Counted from the first letter of the stretch, positions 10,530-19,813 are shown. The stretch: 64,000 nt of DNA from Acuticoccus sp. I52.16.1 (GCF_022865125.1 NZ_CP094828.1:620001-684000), one strand, 5' to 3'. Numbers and translations: made by a program. Notes: generated by a model from the sequence alone, not told the origin.

Positions 10530-11939
10530 ATGACCTTCGACCTCGTCATCACGGGGGGCACGATCGCGACGGCCGCGGATGTGTTCAAGGCCGACGTCGG
10601 CATCAAGGACGGCGTCGTGACGGCGCTGGGGATCGGCCTTGAGGGCGCCGAGACGATCGACGCGACGGGCCAATACGTCCTGCCGGGCGGTATCGACAGC
10701 CACGTCCACATCGACCAGCCCTCCGGCGAGGGCATCACCATGGCCGACACGTTCGAGACCGGCACCCTCTCCGGCCTCTTCGGCGGCAACACCACGCTGC
10801 TCCCCTTCTGCATCCAGGAGAAGGGCAAGTCCCTGCGCGAGGCGCTGACCCAGTACCACGCCAAGGCCGAGGGCAACTGCTACACCGACGTCTCCTTCCA
10901 CCTCGTCATCTCCGACCCGTCCGAGGCGGTGCTGGGCCAGGAGCTGCCGGCGGCGGTCGAGGATGGGTACACCTCGTTCAAGGTCTTCATGACCTACGAG
11001 AACCTTCGCCTGAACGACGCCGAGATCCTCGCCGTGATGGACACCGCCCGGCGCACCGGCGCGCTCGCCATGGTCCACTGCGAGAACGAGGACGCGATCC
11101 GCTTCCTGATCGACCGCCACGTCGCCGAAGGCCGCCTCGAGCCGGCCTCCCACGCCACGACCCGGCCGCTGGCGGTGGAGCGCGAGGCGACGCACCGCGC
11201 CATCTCGCTCGCCGAGGTGGTCGACGTGCCGGTCGTCATCGTCCACGTCTCCAACGGGGCGGCGATGGAGGAGATCGAGCGGGCGCGGGCGCGCGGCATG
11301 AACGTCACCGGCGAGACGTGCCCGCAGTACATCCGCCTCACCGAGAAGGACCTCGAGGGCATGAACTGGGAGGGCGCCAAACAGGTCTGCTCCCCGCCCC
11401 CGCGCACCGAGGCCGAATGGGAGAACATCTGGCGCGGCATCGAGAACGGCGTGTTCGACGTCTTCTCCTCGGACCACTGCCCGTTCCGCTACGACGACGA
11501 CCACGGCAAGCTGAACCCCAAGGGCCGAACCGATTTCCGCCACATCCCCAACGGCATTCCGGGGGTCGAGACGCGTTTGCCGATCCTCTTCTCCGAAGGC
11601 GTCTCCAAGGGCCGGATCGACATCAACCGTTTCGTGGCGCTGACGTCGACCAACCACGCCAAGACCTACGGCCTCTATCCGAAGAAGGGCACGATCGCGG
11701 TCGGTTCGGACGCCGACATCGTGCTGTGGGATCCGCAGGCGCAGACCACCATCCGCCACGCCGACCTTCACGGCGGGTCCGACTATACCCCTTACGAGGG
11801 GCTGGAGGTCAAAGGGCTGCCGAAGACGGTGATCCTGCGCGGCAAGGTGATGGTGAAGGACGGCGCGCTGACCGGCACCAAGGCCGACGGCAAGTACCTG
11901 CCGCGCGAGAAGTCGATGAAGGTACGCCGCAAGGGTTGA
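10530..11939 (+). CDS. hydA: Dihydropyrimidinase / D-hydantoinase
   Basis: The 469-residue amidohydrolase opens dihydrouracil, dihydrothymine or 5-substituted hydantoins. The binuclear metal site is complete: His58 and His60 in GGIDSHVHIDQ, carboxylated Lys151 in SFKVFMTYEN, His183 in MVHCENED, His239 in IVHVSNG and Asp315 in FSSDHCPF. These spacings match dihydropyrimidinases rather than allantoinases or dihydroorotases. GAGGAGAGTGAG directly precedes the ATG. No other pyrimidine-degradation gene is visible nearby, so its role (pyrimidine catabolism or hydantoin use) is open. Confidence 0.92.
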   Translation: MTFDLVITGGTIATAADVFKADVGIKDGVVTALGIGLEGAETIDATGQYVLPGGIDSHVHIDQPSGEGITMADTFETGTLSGLFGGNTTLLPFCIQEKGKSLREALTQYHAKAEGNCYTDVSFHLVISDPSEAVLGQELPAAVEDGYTSFKVFMTYENLRLNDAEILAVMDTARRTGALAMVHCENEDAIRFLIDRHVAEGRLEPASHATTRPLAVEREATHRAISLAEVVDVPVVIVHVSNGAAMEEIERARARGMNVTGETCPQYIRLTEKDLEGMNWEGAKQVCSPPPRTEAEWENIWRGIENGVFDVFSSDHCPFRYDDDHGKLNPKGRTDFRHIPNGIPGVETRLPILFSEGVSKGRIDINRFVALTSTNHAKTYGLYPKKGTIAVGSDADIVLWDPQAQTTIRHADLHGGSDYTPYEGLEVKGLPKTVILRGKVMVKDGALTGTKADGKYLPREKSMKVRRKG

Positions 11940-12182
11940 GCGGCGCGCCCCGCGGGGCCGGGGCGCCGGTGACGACGGGCGTGGACGATGCGCGCGGGAG
12001 GATGCCTCGCACCGGGCGGGCGGTCGCAATCGGCGGCCGCGCGCCCTATGGTGTTCATCCGTGGCTCAGGGTCGCCTTGGCAGACCCTCGCCCACGGCCG
12101 GTCCCTGTGCGAGGCGACGGCCGGCCGATCCATCGAGGTTGAGCGCTCCCGTCGCGCCGACGGGGGTCCGGGAGTATGACCG

Positions 12183-13490
12183 ATGAGGCGTCTTGCCCTT
12201 CTCGCCCTGCCGCTGGCGGTGGCGAGCGCAATGGCGACAGCGACGGCCCCAGCACGCGCGCAGAACTATACCACCGCGCTGCAGCTGACGCCGGACGAGC
12301 GGCGTGCCCTGGAAAGCCGCCTGTCCACGATCCTCGACTATGCCCAGGACAATCAGGTCGCGCGGTTCGAGCTGCCCGGCGGCGGGCAGGCCGCGATCCG
12401 CCCCTACCGCGCCGTGCGCGGCAGCAACGGCCGGCTGTGCCGCGGCTACCGGGTCGACGTCGACAGCCTCGCCGGCCGCTCCGCGGTGGACGGGTACCGT
12501 TGCCGCGAGGGGCAGGCCTGGGTGATCGCCGAGCCGGAGACGACCCTGCAGCAGGCCGGGCCGCTCGACCTGCGCACCCCCGGCGCCCCCCCGGCGTCCG
12601 AGGTGACGCCACCGCCGGGCTCCTTCGCCGACCGGATGCGCGAACGCCTGGGCAACCCCAATGCGCCGTACGACGGCGAGCCCGAGCCCGAGCCCGAGAA
12701 CGCGTCCCTCTTCGGCCCCGGCGAGGTTCCGCCCCTGCCCCGCAAGGCGCCGGCGCGCGTCGCCACCGCCGCGCCGCCGGCCGACGCTGCCGGCAGGCCG
12801 GCGCCGACCGCGCCAGCCACGACGGACAGCGCCGCGCCTCCCGGCAACGCCGACATCGCGACCGCCGCGCCGCAGATCACCGCCCGCCCCGCCGAGCCAC
12901 AGGACACCACCGCGGGCGCCGGCGACACCGGCGGCGCCGCGACCACCAGCGACGCCGGGGACACGGGGGACGCTGGCGGTGGACCCGGCGAGACGAGCCT
13001 GGTGCGGCAGAACTCCGTCTCCAGCGCCGACGCCGACACGCCCCCGAACGACACCTTCGCGCCGACCGTGCGGGCCCGCCTCACCACCGACCGTGCCGAG
13101 CCCGCCGCCGCTCCCTCCGCCTCCGCCCCCGCCGCACCGCCACGCGACGTGACCCCGCGCGGCGACGGCCCAACCGGCACCGGGCCGGTCGACGTCGCGG
13201 CGACGGACACCACGCGCGTCGTCGGCGCGCCGGTCGCCGGGCCGCCTGGCGGCGACGCGACCGACGAGCGCGTCGTCGCCGCGCTGAAGGAACTCGACTA
13301 TCTGCCCGCGAGCACGGACGGCTCGTCGAGCGCGGTGCAGGACGCGATCGGCGACTTTGCCCGCGACGAGCGTTTCGCCCTTCCCGTCCCCGCCACGACG
13401 CTGCTCGCCCGCCTCAACGACGCGCTGGACCGCTCCGGCTCGCTCCCGGTGTGCACCACCGACACGCAGACGATGTGCATCGCCCCCTGA
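12183..13490 (+). CDS. Secreted Ala/Pro/Thr-rich protein with conserved N-terminal domain
   Basis: The 435-residue product begins with a clear signal peptide (MRRLALLALPLAVASAMATA, cleavage near ARAQ). A compact domain at about 30-125 includes AQDNQVARFELPGGGQAAIR and LCRGYRVDVDSLAGRSAVDG with two Cys, resembling the surface-antigen-like region of rhizobial periplasmic proteins. Residues 130-360 are low-complexity Ala/Pro/Thr/Asp, probably disordered. A small helical domain ends the protein (about 365-430: VVAALKELDYLPASTDGSSS), reminiscent of peptidoglycan-binding helices. Function is unknown; a cell-envelope role is inferred. It is convergent with the zinc-ribbon gene. Confidence 0.75.
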   Translation: MRRLALLALPLAVASAMATATAPARAQNYTTALQLTPDERRALESRLSTILDYAQDNQVARFELPGGGQAAIRPYRAVRGSNGRLCRGYRVDVDSLAGRSAVDGYRCREGQAWVIAEPETTLQQAGPLDLRTPGAPPASEVTPPPGSFADRMRERLGNPNAPYDGEPEPEPENASLFGPGEVPPLPRKAPARVATAAPPADAAGRPAPTAPATTDSAAPPGNADIATAAPQITARPAEPQDTTAGAGDTGGAATTSDAGDTGDAGGGPGETSLVRQNSVSSADADTPPNDTFAPTVRARLTTDRAEPAAAPSASAPAAPPRDVTPRGDGPTGTGPVDVAATDTTRVVGAPVAGPPGGDATDERVVAALKELDYLPASTDGSSSAVQDAIGDFARDERFALPVPATTLLARLNDALDRSGSLPVCTTDTQTMCIAP

Positions 13491-13661
13491 TCCGGTGATG
13501 CCGGCGCCCGGCCGGTCTGCCGCCCCTTGCGTGCGGAGCGGCACGCCGGCCGCACCGGTCGTCGCTTCGCACGGTTGGGCGGACGGGGTGGGCCGCGCGT
13601 GGGGCCCGCAGGGGCGAGGCGTCCGCGGCGCCGCGCCGGGCACCGCGCTCCGGGGACGCAC

Positions 13662-14738
13662 TCAGGGGACGCGGCTGACGGTGGCCTGCGTCGGCGCGCG
13701 CACGGTGCGCACGGCCAGCGAGGTGTCGGTTGTCATCGGCACGCGCACGCGCTGGGCGGCATTGCCGGTGAAGACCTCGCCGTCGAGGCGGATGCGGTAG
13801 GTGCCGTCGGCGTCGATCAGCACCGTGCCGGACTCGGCGGGGATCGAGACCCAGCCGTCGTCGGCCGTCACCGTGATCGCGTCGCGGCCCATGAGCCCGG
13901 AGGCGGTCCGCTGGAAGAGCCCGAAGTCGGCGAGGCCGCTCTGCTCCAGGTAGACCGCCGCGCCGCCGATGCCGACGAGCGCCACCAGCGCCACGACCAC
14001 CGTGCCGAAGAGCCCTTTGGAGACGCTGCGCCGCCGCGGCACGACGAGGATTTCGCGCGTGCGCGGCTCGGCCACCACCACCCGGCGCGGCCGCTTGGGC
14101 GCACCCGCCGGCGCGACGCTGAGGCCGGTGCCCGCCTCGCGCCCACTCGCCCGCGAATGGCCGGGGACGATCGCCGCGACGTCGAAGTCGGACGGGGCGT
14201 CCTGTGGGCCGGTGCGCTGGGGCGCTTCGTCGCCGGTGTCCTCGGCGTCCTCGCCATCCTCGTCGGCCTCGGGGTCCGGCGCGTCGCCGTCGCCCGGCTC
14301 GGTCTCGTCGGCCCACTGGACACGGCCGCGGCCGCCGGCCCGCTCGGTGCCGGGGCGCGTGGCCCCGAGATCGGCCGTGCGCCGGTCTTCGGCGCCGACA
14401 CCGACGTCGATCCACACTTCGGAATCGTCTTCGGCCGCGTCGGTCGCCGCCGGCGCGTGCGGCGCGTCTCGTTCGGCAGCGTTCTCCGGGGGCGGCGGCG
14501 GCGCGGGCTCGAACAGCTCGTCGCCGAGGGCGCCTTCGAGGCGGGAGGCGATATCGCCCGGCGCGACGGGTCGAGGCCGCGTGCGCCGACCGGGGTCGAC
14601 CGCTGCGGGCGAATCGGGCGTCGTCGGCGTGTTCGGGGTCCCGGTGGGGAAATCGATCCCGCACACCGGGCACCGATAGGCGCCGGACACGACCGGTTCG
14701 CCGCACGCGCGGCAGCGGAAAAAGGCTCGCGAGGCCAA
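13662..14738 (-). CDS. Zinc-ribbon membrane protein of unknown function
   Basis: The N terminus holds a rubredoxin-like zinc ribbon, FRCRACGEPVVSGAYRCPVCG, with two CxxC pairs. It is followed by a long acidic, Pro-rich linker, a basic patch (RRVVVAEPRTREILVVPRRR), one membrane helix (GLFGTVVVALVALVGIGGAA) and a C-terminal domain of about 90 residues (ITVTADDGWVSIPAESGTVL). This looks like a single-pass protein with the ribbon in the cytoplasm and a periplasmic beta domain. The start is uncertain: TTG at 14738 has GAGGGGG upstream, while TTG/GTG at 14780/14777 would add 14 residues. I do not recognise the family. Confidence 0.72.
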   Translation of the reverse strand: MASRAFFRCRACGEPVVSGAYRCPVCGIDFPTGTPNTPTTPDSPAAVDPGRRTRPRPVAPGDIASRLEGALGDELFEPAPPPPPENAAERDAPHAPAATDAAEDDSEVWIDVGVGAEDRRTADLGATRPGTERAGGRGRVQWADETEPGDGDAPDPEADEDGEDAEDTGDEAPQRTGPQDAPSDFDVAAIVPGHSRASGREAGTGLSVAPAGAPKRPRRVVVAEPRTREILVVPRRRSVSKGLFGTVVVALVALVGIGGAAVYLEQSGLADFGLFQRTASGLMGRDAITVTADDGWVSIPAESGTVLIDADGTYRIRLDGEVFTGNAAQRVRVPMTTDTSLAVRTVRAPTQATVSRVP

Positions 14739-14957
14739 ATACGCCCCCTCGTTCACAGACTGTCCGGCGAATGCCACCAACGGCAGCGCCGGTCAAACCA
14801 AACGCGGCGACGCCCCGATCGGGTCCCGCCCGACCGGCCGCACGACCTTAGCCCGAATTTCGATGCAGTCGGCAACATCCCGTCGCCGCGTCACGGTGCC
14901 GGGCGGGCGGCGCGCCTGCGGCGGGTGCGCGCGCCGATCCGCCGGCTGCCGCCGGTG

Positions 14958-15347
14958 TCAGACGCGCAGCGCGCTGCGCAGGCGCTCCGGGTCGGGCATG
15001 CCGCCCTGTACCAGCTCCGGATTGTCGCCGGCGGTGTAGATCTTGAGGATGCCGCAGTTGAAGATGCGGTCGACGAAGGTCTGGTCGACGCGCACCGTGC
15101 GGATCGATTCCAGCTCGATCTCCAGCCGCTCCTTGTTGAAGACGCCGCGCGTCAGCAGGACGCGCTCGTCGCCGACGGTCAGCAGCGTGCACTTCTTCTT
15201 GATGTACCAGACCAGCAGCCACACGATGCCGACCCCCACCGGGATCAACAGACACGCCAGGATGAAGCGCCCCGGCTCGTCCGCGAACATGCGCGGGTGT
15301 TCCTGGTAGCGAGGCTTGGGGACGTTGTCGGCAGTCACATCGGTCAT
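14958..15347 (-). CDS. Membrane-anchored bacterial PH-domain protein (copy 1)
   Basis: The 129-residue protein has a short hydrophilic N terminus, one hydrophobic hairpin or double membrane segment (FILACLLIPVGVGIVWLLVW) and a bacterial PH (bPH2/YdbS-like) domain. The domain's core reads LLTVGDERVLLTRGVFNKER, then ELESIRTVRVDQTFVDRIFN and CGILKIYTAGDNPE. Such proteins sit in the inner membrane and their roles are mostly unknown. It is a close paralogue of the next gene upstream on the same strand. The start MTDVTADNVPKPR lacks a strong ribosome site. Confidence 0.82.
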   Translation of the reverse strand: MTDVTADNVPKPRYQEHPRMFADEPGRFILACLLIPVGVGIVWLLVWYIKKKCTLLTVGDERVLLTRGVFNKERLEIELESIRTVRVDQTFVDRIFNCGILKIYTAGDNPELVQGGMPDPERLRSALRV

Positions 15348-15456
15348 CGATTTCAGCGCTTTCTGTCGGTCAGGCGTCTGGGCCGTCCGGCGGGCGGCCC
15401 CCGGCGAGCAACCCGCGAGGCCCCACAATGGTTGCCTTGGTGGCGGGAGTGCAAGT

Positions 15457-15870
15457 CTAGCCTGGGGTCTCGCGCGCGGCACGCAACATGGTGCGCAGCC
15501 GGGTCGGATCCGGCAGGCCGCCCTGGTCGATGTCGGGCACGTCGCCGGTGGTGTAGACCTTGAGGATGCCGCAGTCGAAGACGCGGTCGACGAGCGTCTG
15601 GTCGATCCGCACGGTGCGAATCGAGCTCATCTCCACCTCGATGCTCTCCTTGCTGAAGATGCCCCGGCGCAGGGTCACCCGCTCGTCGTCGATCGTGACG
15701 ACGGTGCTGCGGTTGATGACCCACCACACGATCAGCCACACGAGGCCGACGCCGAGCGGCACCAGCAGGCAAGCGAGGATGAAGCGCCCCGGCTCGTCGG
15801 CGAACATGGTGGGGTGTTCTCGGTAGAGAGGGGGCGTCATGCGCGCGTCCGGTGCTGCATCAGTGTTCAC
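15457..15870 (-). CDS. Membrane-anchored bacterial PH-domain protein (copy 2)
   Basis: The 137-residue product has the same layout as its neighbour at 14958: a conserved N-terminal motif EHPTMFADEPGRFILACLL, a hydrophobic segment, then the bPH2 core VTIDDERVTLRRGIFSKES and SSIRTVRIDQTLVDRVFDCG ending in a TGDVPDIDQGG loop. The two genes lie in tandem 109 nt apart and clearly arose by duplication. Translation starts at GTG. A downstream copy regulated with it is likely, but no shared promoter is evident. Function is unknown. Confidence 0.82.
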   Translation of the reverse strand: MNTDAAPDARMTPPLYREHPTMFADEPGRFILACLLVPLGVGLVWLIVWWVINRSTVVTIDDERVTLRRGIFSKESIEVEMSSIRTVRIDQTLVDRVFDCGILKVYTTGDVPDIDQGGLPDPTRLRTMLRAARETPG

Positions 15871-16014
15871 GCAGCAATATAAGCGCGCGATGTCAGACGC
15901 ATACCCCTTACCGCCTCAGCTTCGCGTGAGGGGGGATTGGGACCGGCCCGGCGGCGCGGTGTCCGGCAGGGTCGCCGGCGGGATCCCGGACGGGGTCTCC
16001 GGGCGGCGCGTGGG

Positions 16015-16278
16015 TCAGTGGACGTGCTGGTGCGTGACCAGGCGCCAAGTGCCCGCCGAGATGAGCTGTTGATAGCACACGACGACCGAATGCAACTTGC
16101 CGTCAATCTCGCGCTTCCAGAAGTCTAGGAACGTTTCCAGGACCGGAAACTCGGGTGCGCAGTCGTATTCCTGCCAGATGTAACTTTGGAGAATCGCCGG
16201 ATGGTCCGGCAGGCGGTAGAGGATTTCCGCGGTTGTCAAGCTGTAGCCGGCGAGTTGCCGTTCCAACGCTGTCGCCAT
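16015..16278 (-). CDS. usg: Usg family protein
   Basis: The 87-residue protein matches Usg, a small alphaproteobacterial protein first noted beside trp genes in Caulobacter. Recognisable stretches are RQLAGYSLTTAEILYRLPDH, LQSYIWQEYDCAPEFPVL, FLDFWKREIDGKLHSVVV and the C-terminal WRLVTHQHVH. GGAGAG lies 5 nt before the ATG; an upstream in-frame start would add 18 residues absent from the family. No trp gene is nearby. Its biochemical role is not established. Confidence 0.88.
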   Translation of the reverse strand: MATALERQLAGYSLTTAEILYRLPDHPAILQSYIWQEYDCAPEFPVLETFLDFWKREIDGKLHSVVVCYQQLISAGTWRLVTHQHVH

Positions 16279-16394
16279 TGGTCTCTCCAGGTCGAACAAA
16301 CAAAAGTCTGCCACGAGATCTGACAAAGGCAAGCCGGCGAATGAATTTTAAGCAAGCTGGGCAACAGGTTAGCTGGCAGCAGTGCAGGAGACTG

Positions 16395-17378
16395 CTAGCG
16401 CGCGCCGGAAACCTCGGCCGTGTCCGGTAACGTATCCGCCACCACGGCGCGTCGTTCGCCCATCGGCTTCATCGGCCCGACCGTGGTGTCCGTGATCAAC
16501 TGGTGCTCGACTTCGGCGTTCAACTCGGCGCCGATGAGGAGAATCATCAGCGACACGTAGAGCCACATCATGAAGCCGATCACCGCCCCCAGCGATCCGT
16601 AAGTGGCGTTGTAGTTGGCGAAATTGGCCAGGTAGAACGAGAAGGCCGCCGATGCCGCGACCCACAGAGCCGCCGTCAGCACGCTGCCCCAGACGACCCA
16701 CCGCAGGCGGGGCGGCCGCCGCGACGCACCGTAGCGAAACAGCAGGCTCAGCCCCGAGAGCAGCACCACGAAGAGGATCGGCCACCGCGCCAGGTCGATG
16801 ATGAGGCCGCCGGTCGACTGCAACCCGATCACCGCCAGCACCGCCGGCACCACGACGATGGCGCCCAGCAGGATCGCCGCCGCGACGATCGCCGCCAACG
16901 TGAACGCCAGCGAGATCAGCGTCAGCTTGACGAAGCCGCGCTTCTCCTCCTCGCCGTAGACGACGTTCATGGCCGCGAACAGCGCCTTGACCCCCGCGTT
17001 GGCACTCCACAGCGCCACGCCCAGGCCGACCGCGAAGCCGATCCCCAGCGTCCCCTCGTTCTGCGAGGCGAGGCGGCTCAGCTGCTCGCTGACGAGGTCG
17101 ATCGCCTCGGCCGGCAACACGCCCGTCAGCGCCGTCACGTGCTCCTGCACGGCCGCGACGTCGAACACCAGCCCGTAGAGGGCGACGAACGCGGCCAGCG
17201 CCGGGAAGATCGCCAGCAGCAGGAAGAACGTCGCCCCGCCGGCGATGAGAGAGAGGTTGTTGCGGCCGACGTCGCGCACGGTGCGTTTGAGGATCTCCAT
17301 CCACGCGCCGGGCGGGATCTGGAAGATCCCTTCCGCGTAGCGCCCGTCCACACCCGCCTTCGGCTCCGCAACGTTCAT
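16395..17378 (-). CDS. YihY/BrkB family inner-membrane protein
   Basis: The 327-residue protein has about six membrane helices and the family signatures RDVGRNNLSLIAGGATFFLL, ALWSANAGVKALFAAMNVVY, YGASRRPPRLRWVVWGSVLT and ATYGSLGAVIGFMMWLYVSL. The old name virulence factor BrkB or ribonuclease BN is misleading; members are integral membrane proteins of unresolved, possibly transport, function. GAGGAGG precedes the ATG. The hydrophilic C terminus (about 290-327) is variable in the family. It is divergent from the gene at 17580 across a 201-nt spacer. Confidence 0.9.
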   Translation of the reverse strand: MNVAEPKAGVDGRYAEGIFQIPPGAWMEILKRTVRDVGRNNLSLIAGGATFFLLLAIFPALAAFVALYGLVFDVAAVQEHVTALTGVLPAEAIDLVSEQLSRLASQNEGTLGIGFAVGLGVALWSANAGVKALFAAMNVVYGEEEKRGFVKLTLISLAFTLAAIVAAAILLGAIVVVPAVLAVIGLQSTGGLIIDLARWPILFVVLLSGLSLLFRYGASRRPPRLRWVVWGSVLTAALWVAASAAFSFYLANFANYNATYGSLGAVIGFMMWLYVSLMILLIGAELNAEVEHQLITDTTVGPMKPMGERRAVVADTLPDTAEVSGAR

Positions 17379-17579
17379 AGACACCGCCTCCTCGTCATTA
17401 AGCGCAACCGCCCGTGTGGCGCGCCGGTTCCATGCCGCGGCGCAATCGTCCGGCAGCGGGCGCCGCCGAGGCGAAACGGCGCGTCGGCGGACGGTGCGTT
17501 GACTGAGGGCGGATGGACCGGCAGAAACCTTACGGGCCCTTAATGTTCCGGCCCCGTCACGGAGCAGACGCGCGCGAGT

Positions 17580-18509
17580 ATGATGCACGACGCCCTCGCC
17601 CCCCGGCCGGACGGCGGCCCGGCCCCGCTCGATCCCTCGGTGGCCCCCGCGCTCGCCGAGATCGCGGCGCTGAAGCGCGTGCCCGGCCTCGCCGATGCGC
17701 ACCGCTCGCTGGCCGACGAGGGCTTCCGCCGCGCCTGGACCGCTCTCCTCGACGGTGAAGCGCCAGAGACGGTGGCGCTCGCCGAGGTCGCCTTCGCCGC
17801 CGTGCAGATCGCCATCGCCCCGGTGGACGCCTCGCAGCTGCGTTTCGCCGGCGTCGAGCCCGAGGACCGCCGCACCGTCTATGCCAACGCCGCCGCCCGG
17901 ATGATGGGCGACCTCCCGGAGCCCGTCGCCGACCGCCTCGCCGAGATCGTCGAGGGGACGGCGCCGACCGGCGAGGGGCCGCAGTTCGTCGAGCTGCTGG
18001 CGACGCAGCCGCGCGCCGGGGCGCTGCGCGAAGGGGCGGCGCGGCTCATCATGCCGCCGGAGGAGATGCAGTCCGAGCACGGCTGGTGCGTCGGCGTGAT
18101 CGGCGGCCTGTTGCAGCGCCAGCGCGGCGAGCCGGCGGCCGGAGCCTTCCTGCTCGGCCTCGCCCATCATCTGGGCGACGCCTACACGATGACGAGCGCC
18201 ACCGACCTCTCCGCCGCGCAGCTCCAGCAGGCGCGGGCGCGCTCGGAGCGGCGCGCGCTGGAGCAGTGCGCCGGCGACCTCGCCGAGGCGCTCGAGGCCG
18301 GGCTCGCCGCGCGCGAGGACGTCGCCGCCCCGTCCGTCGGCGCCTTCGTCGCCGCCGACCTGATCGACCGCGTCCTGCAGCAGCGCCACTATGCGAACCT
18401 CGCGGGCTTCTCGTTGTCCGATGCGATGGACGCGCGGGAATTCGCGGCGCACGGCCCCCTCTACGACTTCCAGCTCGACGTGCTGCGCCGATTCCGCCTC
18501 ATCTTTTGA
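17580..18509 (+). CDS. Hypothetical protein with degenerate HD-like domain
   Basis: The 309-residue soluble protein is not one I can name. Its second half resembles YfbR-type HD hydrolases in order and spacing: EMQSEHGWCVGVIGGLLQRQ (first His), FLLGLAHHLGDAYTM (position of the HD pair) and FVAADLIDRVLQQRHY (late Asp). In the central motif the expected His-Asp reads His-His, so phosphohydrolase activity is doubtful. The N-terminal half (1-160) is helical and acidic. Two ATG codons at 17580 and 17583 compete and neither has a good ribosome site. The HD assignment is inference. Confidence 0.7.
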   Translation: MMHDALAPRPDGGPAPLDPSVAPALAEIAALKRVPGLADAHRSLADEGFRRAWTALLDGEAPETVALAEVAFAAVQIAIAPVDASQLRFAGVEPEDRRTVYANAAARMMGDLPEPVADRLAEIVEGTAPTGEGPQFVELLATQPRAGALREGAARLIMPPEEMQSEHGWCVGVIGGLLQRQRGEPAAGAFLLGLAHHLGDAYTMTSATDLSAAQLQQARARSERRALEQCAGDLAEALEAGLAAREDVAAPSVGAFVAADLIDRVLQQRHYANLAGFSLSDAMDAREFAAHGPLYDFQLDVLRRFRLIF

Positions 18510-18635
18510 GGCGCGGCGATCCGGTCCCGATCGCGGCAAAGACACGACGTCGACCGCCCGCCCCACCCTTTTGCCGGCAAAGTGTCGAGAAAACAGGCGG
18601 ATTTCGGCCCGCGCGGGGTCGGCGAGACTTGGCAA

Positions 18636-18669
18636 ACCGGCGCGATGAGCCGATAACCTTGCAGCGAAG
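18636..18669. repeat. Conserved intergenic element, copy 1
   Basis: This 34-nt stretch shares ACCGGCG, then GCCGAT, then CTTGCAGCGAAG, in that order and near-identical spacing, with 21139-21173. It ends 114 nt before the start of the TIM-barrel gene at 18784. The last bases form an imperfect hairpin with downstream sequence (GCAGCGAAgcatTTCGTTGC at 18661-18680). It could be a promoter, a regulator site or an interspersed repeat. Confidence 0.45.
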
Positions 18670-18783
18670 CATTTCGTTGCGCCGGTGGTCCGATTCCTGC
18701 CGACGTCGCGATGTGCGCGGGTGCCGCAGGGGTGTGCGGCGCCAGCCCCACCGCAGGACCTCAGGCCCAATAGTCGACGACCC

Positions 18784-19632
18784 ATGCTGCGCTTTGCCTA
18801 CAATACGAACGGTTGCGCCTACCATCGCCTGGACGATGCGCTCGACCTCATCTGCGAGTCCGGCTACCAGGGCGTCGCCCTGACGCTCGACAGCCACCAC
18901 TTCGACCCCCTCGCCGACGACTACGAGGATGCCGCAGGTCGCCTCGGCGAGCGGCTGAAGGCGCTCGACCTCGGCCTCGTGATCGAGACCGGCGCCCTCT
19001 ACCTTCTCGACCCGCGCGAGGCGATGGAGCCGAGCCTCCTGCACCCGACCGAGGACGGCCGGCGTCGGCGGATCGACCTCGTCGAGCGTGCGGTCAACAT
19101 CGCCAGGATCTGCGAGGCGGAGGCGGTGACCTTCTTCGCCGGCCGTCGCCGCCGCAACGTCAGCCAGGAGAATGCCGGCGCCTGGTTGCTCGACGGGTTG
19201 AGCCAGATCGCCGAGATCGGCGCCAAGGCCGGCGTCGCCGTCGCGCTGGAGCCGGTGCCGGGGCAAATGGTCGGCACGCTGGACGACTTCATGCTCGTGC
19301 GTGAGGCGCTGAAGCAGATGACCGGCACTGCGCCGACCCTCTCGCTCGACGTCGGCCATTGCCTGGTGACCGGCGAGCGCGAGCCGGCCGTGGCGGTGAA
19401 GGAGTTCGCCCCCGTCCTCGGCGCGGTCGGCATCGAGGACATGGTCCGCGGCCTCCACGAGCATCGCCCGCTCGGCGAGGGCGACCTCGACCTCCCCGCC
19501 GTGCTGGCCGCCCTCGACGAAATCGGCTTCGAGAAGCTGATCTCGGTGGAGCTGCCATTGCAGTCGCAGCGCGCGCACGAGATGATCCCCAAAATGATGG
19601 ACGTCCTGCAGGAGAACCTGCCGAGCGATTGA
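18784..19632 (+). CDS. Sugar phosphate isomerase/epimerase family (AP-endonuclease 2-type TIM barrel) protein
   Basis: The 282-residue protein has the xylose-isomerase-like TIM-barrel pattern: MLRFAYNTNGCAYHRLDDAL at the first strand, VALTLDSHHFDPLADDY, a glutamate-containing strand VAVALEPVPGQMVGTLDDF, PTLSLDVGHCLVTGERE and KLISVELPLQSQRAHEMIP. The Glu, Asp/His and final Glu positions are those that bind metal in hydroxypyruvate isomerases and sugar epimerases. No signal peptide is present. It is followed by a periplasmic aldose dehydrogenase gene after 181 nt. The substrate is unknown. Confidence 0.78.
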   Translation: MLRFAYNTNGCAYHRLDDALDLICESGYQGVALTLDSHHFDPLADDYEDAAGRLGERLKALDLGLVIETGALYLLDPREAMEPSLLHPTEDGRRRRIDLVERAVNIARICEAEAVTFFAGRRRRNVSQENAGAWLLDGLSQIAEIGAKAGVAVALEPVPGQMVGTLDDFMLVREALKQMTGTAPTLSLDVGHCLVTGEREPAVAVKEFAPVLGAVGIEDMVRGLHEHRPLGEGDLDLPAVLAALDEIGFEKLISVELPLQSQRAHEMIPKMMDVLQENLPSD

Positions 19633-19813
19633 GAGCCGGCCGCAGGTCGCGCGCTCGGGGAACGGCAGAGTGTAGAGCGGCGCTCGCGCAACCAAGGGCC
19701 GTGCGCCCATTGGGCACAGCGGGAAACGGTTGTGCCGCGCGCCGCTCGCGCCACCTCCAGCGGAGGTCATTGCGCCGCACCGGCGCCGCAGACACGATGA
19801 GGACGCCTTTGCC

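Noticed and set aside
16395-18785. A 796-codon minus-strand frame ending in the YihY protein
   Set aside because: Only the last 327 codons match the family; the rest is antisense to the HD-like gene at 17580. GAGGAGG and ATG at 17378 mark the true start.
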